NCBI RefSeq assembly: GCF_022843985.1
Contig: NZ_JALHMP010000037.1
Span: 1-37,942 of the forward strand
DNA length: 37,942 nucleotides
Direction of reading: 5' to 3'
Source of the DNA: Phreatobacter sp.
GTDB taxonomy: Bacteria; Pseudomonadota; Alphaproteobacteria; Rhizobiales; Phreatobacteraceae
A model generated the notes under the pieces. It searched no databases. It had not been told where the DNA came from and saw only the letters and a list, made by a program, of their open reading frames with translations. Position 1 is the first letter of the stretch. Each line of letters starts with the position of its first letter. A program made the translations under genes and the position numbers. This document shows positions 8,267 to 17,490 of the stretch, one piece after another.

Positions 8267-10849
8267 ATGGCGACAGCACCGGACGAGAGCATCGCAGATA
8301 TCGGTTTTTTCGGGCCCGTCATCGAACAGGCGGTCGACGCCGTCGTGGTCATCGACGGTTGCAACAATGTCGTCCTGTTCAACGCCGCAGCCGAGCGGCT
8401 CTGGGGGATTGACCGCCGCACAGTCCTCGGCCGGAACGTCCGCATTCTGGTGCCGGCCGACGTCGCCGCCCGCTACGAGGAGCAGATCGAGAACAACAGG
8501 CTCGGCGCTGACGACCAGCTGGTCGGCTCGACCCTGGAGGTCCCCATCGAACGTCCCGACGGGACGCGCGGCTGGGGCTCGCTGTCGTTGTCGCGGACCT
8601 GGATCCGCGAGACCATCTACTACGCGGCCTTCATCAAGGACGTCACCGAGGAGGTGCATCGCCGCGAGGAGCTCTACCTCCTGTCGCTGGTGGCGAACGA
8701 GACCGACCGGGCGGTGCTGATCACCGACAGCTGTCACCGCGCGGTCTATGCCAACCGTGCCTTCACTGACCTGTTCGGTTATGGGCGCGAGGAGTTGATC
8801 GGCGCCGATCCCTCGCAATTGCTGGCGGGGCGGCACACCAATGCCAGGACGCTGGTGGCGCTCGGCAATCTGACGAGCGGCGACCGCAGCGAGACGATGG
8901 AGCTGATCGCCTATCACAAGGACGGACGGGAGATCTGGGTCGCTGCCACGGTCAATCCGGTCTTCGGCGAGGGCGGCAAGCTGCGCAACGCCGTCTCGGT
9001 CATCTGCAAAATCACCGAGACGCGCCAGACCCAGGTGCTGCAGCAGCGCGTCCTTGAGGCGGTGGCCCGCGACGACGACCTCGACATCGTCGCCGATCTC
9101 GTCTGCCGCGAGGTTGAGACGATTGCGCCGGGGGTCGTCTGCTCAGTCATCAGGGTCGACGACCAGAAGACGCTGCGGCCGCTCGCCGCGCCGAGCCTGC
9201 CCGCCTATTACTCCCAGGCGCTGGACGGCATTGCAATCGGGCCGTCGGTCGGCTCCTGCGGTACCGCCGCCTGGCGCGGCGAACCGGTGCTTGTCGAGGA
9301 CATCGAGACCGATCCGCTCTGGGCCCCCTACAAGGAGCTGCCGCTGCCGCTCGGGCTGAAAGCCTGCTGGTCGAGCCCGATCAAGCTCAAGGACGGCCGC
9401 GTCGCCGGGGCGTTCGCCTTCTATTACCGCGAAAAGCGCGGTCCCAGTGCGTGGCACGAGCGACTGGTCGAGGCCTGTATCCATCTGTGCGCGCTCGCCA
9501 TCGAGCGCCACGAAGCCAAGGCCCATATCGCCCGGCTCGCCTATTTCGACACGCTGACAGGCCTGCCCAACCGCAGCCAGCTCGTGCAGGCCATCGATCA
9601 GCGCATCGCCAGGGCGCAGGGCGAGCAGGCTCCGGAGATGGCCGTCCTCTTCCTCGACGTCGACAGCTTCAAGGATGTCAACGATTCGCTCGGCCATTCG
9701 GCCGACGACGCCCTTCTCGTCGAGATCGGCCAGCGCCTGCGCAGCCAGGTGCGGCCGGGCGACATGGTCTGCCGTCTCGGCGGCGACGAGTTCGTGATGG
9801 TGCTGGATGATTGCGGCAGCGCCCGTGCGGCTCAGGTCGCCGAACGCGTGGCGAAGTCCCTCGCGGTTCCTGCCAGCATCGACGGCATGATGCTGTCCGC
9901 CTCGGTCAGCATCGGCATCAGTCTCTATCCCAGCGACAGCAGGGACCGCGAGGAACTGCTCAAGCACGCCGACACGGCGATGTACGAGGCGAAGAACGAC
10001 GGCCGAGGCGCCTTCCGCTTCTACAGCCCGGGCATGAACGACCAGATCCACGAACGGCTCGTGATGGGCAATGCCCTCAAGGACGCGCTGCGTGCCGGCC
10101 ACCTGCAACTGCATTACCAGCCGCAGATCCTCGGCGAGAACGGCAAACTGCACGGCGTCGAGGCGCTCGCCCGCTGGCATCATCCGGTCTTCGGCCAGGT
10201 GCCGCCCTCGCGGTTCATCGCGCTGGCGGAGGAATGCGGCCTGATCGAAGCGATCGGCGAATGGGCGCTCTGCGAGGCCTGCCGGCAATTGGCGGAGTGG
10301 CGGGCGCAAGGCCTGGCGATCCCGACCATCTCGGTCAATCTGTCGCCGCTGCATTTCCGCAATCCCAGCCTGCCCGCCCTCATCTCGGCGGCCCTGGAGG
10401 CATCAGGGCTCCCGGCCGACGCCCTGACGCTGGAGATCACCGAAGGCGTGATGATGGACAAGTGCCCGGCAACGATTGCCACGGTCGAGGCGGTCGCCGG
10501 CCTGGGTGTGCGGCTGTCCCTCGACGATTTCGGCACCGGCTATTCGAGCCTCTCGTCGGTTTCGACGCTGCCGATCGCAGAGATCAAGCTGGACCAGAGC
10601 TTCGTGCGCGACCTGCAGACCGACAAGAACGCCCGGGCGGTCGCCTCCGCCGTTATCCGCATCGGCCAGAGCCTCGGCCTGACGGTCGTCGCCGAGGGCG
10701 TCGAGACCGAGCCGCAGCGCCGCTTCCTGCAGGGCCTGCGATGCCATGCGATGCAGGGCTACCTCTTCTCGCCGGCAATGGCGCCGGCGGCGCTCGCCGC
10801 CTGGCTGGCACCGCGCGACGAACCCGCCGCCGTCGCCGGGGTCGCCTGA
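8267..10849 (+). CDS. DosP-like PAS-PAS-GAF-GGDEF-EAL cyclic-di-GMP protein
   Basis: This encodes 860 aa from the ATG at 8267. An in-frame TTG at 8249 has the better ribosome site (AAGGGAG), but the 8267 start leaves a lead into FFGPVIEQ of the same length as in E. coli DosP. Domains: PAS about 10-128, PAS about 138-251, GAF about 258-415, GGDEF about 423-583, EAL about 608-848. The GGDEF motif is intact (CRLGGDEF) and carries an inhibitory RPGD site five residues before it. The EAL set is complete: VEALARW, VNLSP, LEITE, DDFGTGYS, EIKLD, AEGVE, MQGY. The overall similarity to DosP is strong, but the first PAS domain lacks the haem-ligand residues, so an oxygen-sensing role is doubtful. The protein may both make and degrade cyclic-di-GMP. 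Confidence 0.92.
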   Translation: MATAPDESIADIGFFGPVIEQAVDAVVVIDGCNNVVLFNAAAERLWGIDRRTVLGRNVRILVPADVAARYEEQIENNRLGADDQLVGSTLEVPIERPDGTRGWGSLSLSRTWIRETIYYAAFIKDVTEEVHRREELYLLSLVANETDRAVLITDSCHRAVYANRAFTDLFGYGREELIGADPSQLLAGRHTNARTLVALGNLTSGDRSETMELIAYHKDGREIWVAATVNPVFGEGGKLRNAVSVICKITETRQTQVLQQRVLEAVARDDDLDIVADLVCREVETIAPGVVCSVIRVDDQKTLRPLAAPSLPAYYSQALDGIAIGPSVGSCGTAAWRGEPVLVEDIETDPLWAPYKELPLPLGLKACWSSPIKLKDGRVAGAFAFYYREKRGPSAWHERLVEACIHLCALAIERHEAKAHIARLAYFDTLTGLPNRSQLVQAIDQRIARAQGEQAPEMAVLFLDVDSFKDVNDSLGHSADDALLVEIGQRLRSQVRPGDMVCRLGGDEFVMVLDDCGSARAAQVAERVAKSLAVPASIDGMMLSASVSIGISLYPSDSRDREELLKHADTAMYEAKNDGRGAFRFYSPGMNDQIHERLVMGNALKDALRAGHLQLHYQPQILGENGKLHGVEALARWHHPVFGQVPPSRFIALAEECGLIEAIGEWALCEACRQLAEWRAQGLAIPTISVNLSPLHFRNPSLPALISAALEASGLPADALTLEITEGVMMDKCPATIATVEAVAGLGVRLSLDDFGTGYSSLSSVSTLPIAEIKLDQSFVRDLQTDKNARAVASAVIRIGQSLGLTVVAEGVETEPQRRFLQGLRCHAMQGYLFSPAMAPAALAAWLAPRDEPAAVAGVA

Positions 10850-10858
10850 CGACGGGCG

Positions 10859-11512
10859 TCACAACTCGAAGATGTCCTTGCTCGGCCGGATATAGGACTG
10901 GCACAGGCAGTGGATGCCGAGCGGGCAGAGCGCCTGATCGGCGCGGGCGTGATGGACGCCGCAGATCATGCTGGCGAAGGACTCCTCGCCGACCTTGCCG
11001 AGCACCTCGTGACGCACGGTCTTGGCGCGCGGGACCGGACCGAAATAGACACGGGAGCGGACGAAGGGGCGCGGCATCGCCAGGACCGACTCCGCCCGGG
11101 AGCGCAAGGTCTTCGTGCTGAACGGCCGAGCCACATATTCATGCACGCCAGCGGTCACGGCACCGAGAACGGACGCGCGGGTGGGATAACCGGAGATCAT
11201 GATGATCGGGGTGAACTCGAGTCCGCCATCGGCGCGGCGCAGCATCTGGGTGACCTCGACGCCGTCCAGACCGCTCAGGTTCATGCCGAGGACGATCAGG
11301 CTCGGGCGCAACTGTTCGGCCGATTCCACGGCATCGAAACCCGTCCGGCATTCGATCACCCGGCCGAGGCCCGTCAGGACCGAGCGGATGATCCGGCGCG
11401 AAAAGGCTTGCTCATCGGCGACCAGGATCGTGGTGCTGGCCGGGCGATGCAGATTGAGGGGGTTACTCTTCGACACGCGACGTGACCTTGGGTCATGCAA
11501 CCTGACTGTCAT
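10859..11512 (-). CDS. receiver-like protein lacking the phospho-acceptor Asp, Cys/His-rich tail
   Basis: This encodes 217 aa. Residues ~27-147 form a CheY-like receiver: ILVADEQAFSRR carries the acidic pair, PIIMISGYP the Ser/Thr position. The phospho-acceptor position reads LIVLGMNLSGLDG, with Gly76 (codon GGC at 11285-11287) in place of Asp, and the conserved Lys is Arg129 (YVARPF). Phosphorylation is therefore not expected. The C-terminal ~70 residues begin with the rhizobial-type PRPFVRSRVYFGP linker and end in a Cys/His cluster: C184, H187, H188, C196, H201, C202, C204. That cluster may bind a metal or Fe-S group. No output domain is recognised. The gene is convergent with the DosP-like gene (stops 10 bp apart), so it may belong to the same regulatory neighbourhood. 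Confidence 0.85.
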   Translation of the reverse strand: MTVRLHDPRSRRVSKSNPLNLHRPASTTILVADEQAFSRRIIRSVLTGLGRVIECRTGFDAVESAEQLRPSLIVLGMNLSGLDGVEVTQMLRRADGGLEFTPIIMISGYPTRASVLGAVTAGVHEYVARPFSTKTLRSRAESVLAMPRPFVRSRVYFGPVPRAKTVRHEVLGKVGEESFASMICGVHHARADQALCPLGIHCLCQSYIRPSKDIFEL

Positions 11513-11978
11513 GCCACGATCGTGCTTAAGGAAGCGCTAAGCGGCGCGACGCGCCGATGCGAGCAGCGTGGCGTGGCGCAGACAGAAGGACGGCGAGGGA
11601 ACGAGGTTGCGCAGGGCCCGCGCGAGTGGATGGGAGGAGACCGCGCTCAAGGGGTCGCAGATTGCGGTCCCCTCCCGTCCGAGCCATTGAACCGGCGACG
11701 CAAAACCTGATGCCGGATCACCTTTTGTCTTGCAGAGGCGATGCCACGGCTTTCCCTGACCCCTCATCACAACATATGGTGCCCCGACCGCCCTCCGGCC
11801 GCCATATCTGGACTGACCTGCCGTGCCGCCCCCAGCCGGTCTCGCCGAATGCGCCATGCATTCCGCAAGAGCCTCGCAAATTGCGAGAGCGGTGCCGGCA
11901 GCAAGCGCCACGCCCTGGCGCCCGGTTTCCGTTGCACCGCGGGGCCGTCTCCTATAGACGCACCGCAACAGAGTTCAC
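11513..11978. other. gene-poor region before typA
   Basis: I find no convincing gene in these 466 bases. A 143-codon minus-strand frame and a long plus-strand frame cross it, but neither has domain-like composition or a ribosome site. It holds the promoter region of the minus-strand receiver gene on one side and the typA promoter on the other. A possible typA promoter is TTGCAC at 11932 with TATAGA at 11953, but the 15-bp spacer is short. A small RNA could be hidden here; none is recognised. Confidence 0.4.
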
Positions 11979-12011
11979 GCGGGCCGCCTTTTCGACGATG
12001 CCCGCTTTTTT
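11979..12011 (+). terminator. terminator-like hairpin in the typA leader
   Basis: GCGGGC at 11979-11984 pairs with GCCCGC at 12000-12005 across a 15-base loop, and six T follow directly (12006-12011). This is the form of a Rho-independent terminator on the plus strand. It lies only 27 bases before the typA start codon, so it would end an upstream short RNA or act as an attenuator within the typA leader. Confidence 0.5.
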
Positions 12012-12038
12012 CTATTCGCCCGACCGGACGCCCCTGCC

Positions 12039-13862
<1,824 letters not shown>

Positions 13863-13879
13863 GCCCCGCTCCCGCCCCG

Positions 13880-14704
13880 TCACCTGCCGGGGCAATCGGC
13901 AAATCGCGGCGGCCGCTTCTCCATGTTGGCGGCCACCGCCTCACGCTGGTTGGCGCTGCCGAGAATGGCCTGCTGCTCGACCGATTCCAGCAGCAGCCCC
14001 TCGGCGGGCGGCACGACCGTCGCGGCGTTGAGCAGCCGCTTGGCGGCACGGACGGCGTCCGGATTCTTCGCCGCAATCTCCCGCGCCGCCGCCAGCGCCG
14101 CCGCCCGCGGATCGGCCTCGACGCGGGTGACGAGGCCGAGGCGGCAGGCCTCCTCGCCGGTGACGACGCGGCCGGTATAGGTCAGGTCACGGACGACGTC
14201 GTCGCGGCAGAGATGGCGCAGCAGCTGGGTGCCGGCAACATCGGGCACCAGCCCCCATTTGATCTCCATGACCGAGAGCCTGGCGTCGGCGGTCGCCAGT
14301 CTCAGGTCGGCGCCGAGCGCCACCTGCAGGCCACCGCCATAGGCGACGCCGTGGAGGGCGCAGATGACCGGAACGGGCAGCTCGCGCCAGCACCAGGCCG
14401 CATATTGCGGCCGGTTGGCGATGCCGTGGGTGCGGAGCGTGAGATCGGAGAGCGCCGCATCGCCGCCCGCCTGCATGGCCTGGAAGGAGGCGAAGTCGAG
14501 GCCGGCGCAGAAGGCGCGCCCTTCGCCGGAGAGCACGGCCGCCCGGACGCCGGCGGTGTCGCGGACAAGGTCCGCCGCCTCGATCAGGGCATCGAACATG
14601 GCGTGGTCGAGCGCGTTCATCTTGTCCGGGCGGTCGAGGCGGATATCGGCGACGCCGTCCGCGACGGTGACGGCGATGCGGTCGCGGATGCGGGTGGTGG
14701 TCAT
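13880..14704 (-). CDS. crotonase/enoyl-CoA hydratase family protein
   Basis: This encodes 274 aa from the ATG at 14704, chosen because GAGGAG lies 8 nt upstream; the frame extends further but without a ribosome site. The crotonase fold is clear. The oxyanion-hole motifs are AFCAGLD (near 65-70) and AYGGGLQ (near 121-127). The first catalytic Glu of enoyl-CoA hydratase is replaced by Gln127, while Glu147 (MEIKWGL) is kept and Asp155 (VPDVAGTQ) is present. The spacing of 20 then 8 residues matches the Asp-Glu-Asp set of dienoyl-CoA isomerases, here with Gln at the first place. Hydration of enoyl-CoA is therefore not certain; isomerase or hydrolase activity is possible. It acts on acyl-CoA in the cytosol. 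Confidence 0.9.
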   Translation of the reverse strand: MTTTRIRDRIAVTVADGVADIRLDRPDKMNALDHAMFDALIEAADLVRDTAGVRAAVLSGEGRAFCAGLDFASFQAMQAGGDAALSDLTLRTHGIANRPQYAAWCWRELPVPVICALHGVAYGGGLQVALGADLRLATADARLSVMEIKWGLVPDVAGTQLLRHLCRDDVVRDLTYTGRVVTGEEACRLGLVTRVEADPRAAALAAAREIAAKNPDAVRAAKRLLNAATVVPPAEGLLLESVEQQAILGSANQREAVAANMEKRPPRFADCPGR

Positions 14705-14822
14705 GGGCCGGCTCCTCGGCCCATTGTGGGAGAGGCGGGAGGCCGGTTGAAGCCGGCCATTCGGGCGGGTCGAGAGTCTTCCGCGGGACAATGGCCGGAT
14801 TGCGCTCTCCCGATGCAGGGCA

Positions 14823-16055
14823 TCAGCCTTTCAGCAGGTCACCGAGCAGCGGCGCCAGGTCGCCGCGTGGCGCGACGGCGACATGCTCCAGCCCCAGCCA
14901 GCGCGCCATGAGCGTGAGTTCCGCCGCCAGCGGCGCCACCACGGCCCCGGCCGCAGCCCCGGCCTCCAGATGGGCCGCCTGGACAACGAGGCAGCTGCGG
15001 CCGCGATCCGCCTTCAGGTCGACGCGGGCGGCGATCGTATCGCCGAGCAGGAAGGGCAGGACGTAGTAGCCGTGGGCGCGCCTGTCGGCGGGGGTGTAGA
15101 TCTCGAGGCGGATGCGGGCGCCGAACAGCGCCTCGGTGCGCTCGCGCTGCCAGATGAGCGGATCGAAGGGGGCGAGCAGGGCGCAGGCCTCGACCCGGCG
15201 GGGCAAGCGGGCGTCCCTGGAGAGATAGGCGGGCTGGCGGAAGCCGGCGACGGTGACGGGCAGGAGGTCGCCGCTCTCGACGAGCTCGGCCACCGCCCGC
15301 CGGGTGTCGGCGAGGCCGAGGCGGTAATAGTCGCGCAGGCAGCGCTCGGTGGCGATGCCGAGGGCGGCGGAGGACAGGCGGACGAGTTCGCGCAGCGCCT
15401 CCGGCGCGGCCGGTGTCGGCGCCTCCAGCACCGTCCGCGGCAGCACCCGCTCGGTCAGGTCATAGACGCGTTCGAAGGCGCCGCGGCGGGTCGCGGTCGT
15501 CACGATGCCGGCCCAGAACAGCCACTCGACGGCGCGCTTGCCCTCCGACCAGCCCCACCAGCCGCCTGCGCCGCGGTGGCCGTGGGAAAGTTCCCCTGCC
15601 GCCTTCGGTCCCTCGGTCTCGATCTCGCGGCGCACCGCCTCGATCAGGTCGGTGCGCTCCCGGCCGAACTGCGCGAGACCGCCATAGATGCCCTCCCCGC
15701 GGCGGGCCCGCTCCATGCGCCAGCGGAACAGCGGCTGGAGCGCCACCGGCAGGTAGGAGGCCTCGTGGCCCCAATATTCGAACAGCACCCGCCGCCGCCC
15801 GGCATAGGCGAGCGCGTCGAGATCGGCCGTGTCATAGGGGCCGAGGCGGGAGAAGCCCGGCAGGGTGTGGGCGCGGGCCACCACATTGACCGAATCGATC
15901 TGGATGACGCCGAGGCTCTCGGCCATGCGCCTGAGGTGCCGGCGCCCGCCGGCATGGGCCGCGCGGCGCGACAGGCCGGCGAGGTCGAAGCCCTGGGCGG
16001 CGACGGCGATGCGGCGGGCCTGTTTCAGCGAGAGCGTGTCGGGGCGAGGCGGCAT
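14823..16055 (-). CDS. YcaQ-type winged-helix DNA glycosylase
   Basis: This encodes 410 aa from the ATG at 16055, just before SLKQARRIAVAAQGF where family proteins begin; in-frame ATGs at 16085 and 16151 add residues without family similarity. The protein belongs to the HTH_42/AlkZ-YcaQ family, which unhooks interstrand cross-links and removes bulky N-alkylated bases. The catalytic region reads LGVIQIDSVNVVARAH, that is a Q-I-D (QΦD) motif as in the YcaQ branch, not the QΦQ of AlkZ. Further family landmarks are FEYWGHEASYLP and LLAPFDPLIWQRER. It is minus strand, 118 bp after the crotonase gene and divergent from the aldo/keto reductase gene. The family is confident; the lesion substrate is not established. 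Confidence 0.9.
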   Translation of the reverse strand: MPPRPDTLSLKQARRIAVAAQGFDLAGLSRRAAHAGGRRHLRRMAESLGVIQIDSVNVVARAHTLPGFSRLGPYDTADLDALAYAGRRRVLFEYWGHEASYLPVALQPLFRWRMERARRGEGIYGGLAQFGRERTDLIEAVRREIETEGPKAAGELSHGHRGAGGWWGWSEGKRAVEWLFWAGIVTTATRRGAFERVYDLTERVLPRTVLEAPTPAAPEALRELVRLSSAALGIATERCLRDYYRLGLADTRRAVAELVESGDLLPVTVAGFRQPAYLSRDARLPRRVEACALLAPFDPLIWQRERTEALFGARIRLEIYTPADRRAHGYYVLPFLLGDTIAARVDLKADRGRSCLVVQAAHLEAGAAAGAVVAPLAAELTLMARWLGLEHVAVAPRGDLAPLLGDLLKG

Positions 16056-16274
16056 GGGATCACCGAGGGGGGCCAGAGCCGGCATAGGCCGGGGATAGAC
16101 CGACGGCCACCCGAAAGCTGGCAGTATTTTTTCAAGGCCGCAAAGCCCCACCAGGACTGATCCGGGACGCCTGCGGGGCTGCCATGCTGACCGAATCCGG
16201 TGGCCGACTTGTCCCCGAACGGGCGGCGGAGGTTAATCTCGCCACCTGTCATCGAACCTGCCGAGGAGCCCGCC

Positions 16275-17243
16275 ATGACCCCGAACCCGATCCTGACCCG
16301 CCGCCCCCTCGGCCGCACGGGCCTGTCCATCGCCCCGCTGGTCTTCGGAGGCAATGTCTTCGGCTGGACCGCCGACGAGGCGACCTCCTTTGCCCTCCTC
16401 GACCGCTTCGTCGATGCCGGCTTCGACGCGATCGACACGGCCGACGTCTATTCCTCCTGGGCGCCCGGCCATGTCGGCGGCGAGAGCGAGACCATCATCG
16501 GCAAATGGATGAAGGCCCGCGGCACCCGCGACAGGATCACGCTGATCACCAAGGTCGGCTCGCCCATGGGCGAGGGCAAGGAGGGCCTGTCGGCGCCCTA
16601 CATCGCCGCGGCGGTGGAGGCCTCGCTGAAGCGGCTGCAGACCGACGTCATCGACCTCTACCTGTCGCATTTCCCCGATCCGAAGACGCCCTACGAGGAG
16701 ACGCTGGGCGCCTTCGAGAGGCTGGTTGATGCCGGCAAGGTGCGGGCCATCGGCTGCTCCAACCTCGATGCCGCTCAGCTTGCGGCCTCGCTCGCCGCGG
16801 CGAAGGCTGGAGGACTGCCACGCTACGAGGTGCTGCAGCCCCTCTACAACCTGCACGACCGCACCGCCTTCGAGGGGCCGCTGGCTGACCTCTGCAGCGC
16901 CGAGGACATTGGCGTCATCACTTATTTCTCGCTGGCCAAGGGGTTCCTGTCGGGCAAGTACCGTTCGGAGGCGGATCTGGGGAAGAGCCCGCGCGGCGAG
17001 CGCAGCGTCAGGCCCTATCTCACCGAACGCGGCTTCCGCATCCTGAAGGTCCTGGACGACGTCGCCGGCGCCCGCGGCGCCAGACCGGCGGAGGTGGCCG
17101 TCGCCTGGCTGATGCGCAAGCCGGCGGTGACGGCACCGATCGCCAGCGCGACGACGCCGGAGCAGCTGGAGAGTCTGATCCGCGCGGCCTCCCTTGCCCT
17201 GGGTCCGGAGGACATGGCGCGGCTGGACGCGGCCGGCGCCTGA
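16275..17243 (+). CDS. aldo/keto reductase
   Basis: This encodes 322 aa. The ATG at 16275 follows GAGGAG by 6 nt, which decides the start over an upstream in-frame ATG at 16200. It is an NAD(P)H-dependent oxidoreductase with a TIM barrel. The catalytic tetrad is visible: D54 and Y59 in AIDTADVYS, K93 in LITKVG, H132 in DLYLSHFPD. The cofactor-binding C-terminal part includes ITYFSLAKGFLSGKYR and the APIASATTPEQLE segment, typical of the YajO/Tas-like bacterial group. It is a single plus-strand gene. The substrate cannot be told from the sequence. Confidence 0.93.
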   Translation: MTPNPILTRRPLGRTGLSIAPLVFGGNVFGWTADEATSFALLDRFVDAGFDAIDTADVYSSWAPGHVGGESETIIGKWMKARGTRDRITLITKVGSPMGEGKEGLSAPYIAAAVEASLKRLQTDVIDLYLSHFPDPKTPYEETLGAFERLVDAGKVRAIGCSNLDAAQLAASLAAAKAGGLPRYEVLQPLYNLHDRTAFEGPLADLCSAEDIGVITYFSLAKGFLSGKYRSEADLGKSPRGERSVRPYLTERGFRILKVLDDVAGARGARPAEVAVAWLMRKPAVTAPIASATTPEQLESLIRAASLALGPEDMARLDAAGA

Positions 17244-17490
17244 TCGGCGGATGACGAGCAGGTCTCCATCAAGGTTGCCGCGGTGAACGTCAGCCATGGG
17301 GTGACGGTCACTGGCTGCAGCGACAGGCGCGCAACCCTCCCCTGGTCTCGGGACCAAAAACCGGAGGCCACCCGCGCCTTTTGTTTACCACAGCCACGGT
17401 TCACTCTGTTCCACCGTTTCCTTTAGGGGAATATTCAAGGCCATTCTTTAGCCATGGGGGTCCAATCCGGAACCATCGCGAGACCCCGTC

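Noticed and set aside
11537-11968. 143-codon minus-strand frame in the gene-poor region before typA
   Set aside because: No ribosome site, no hydrophobic core or domain pattern, and composition like translated non-coding GC-rich DNA. It cannot be excluded fully.
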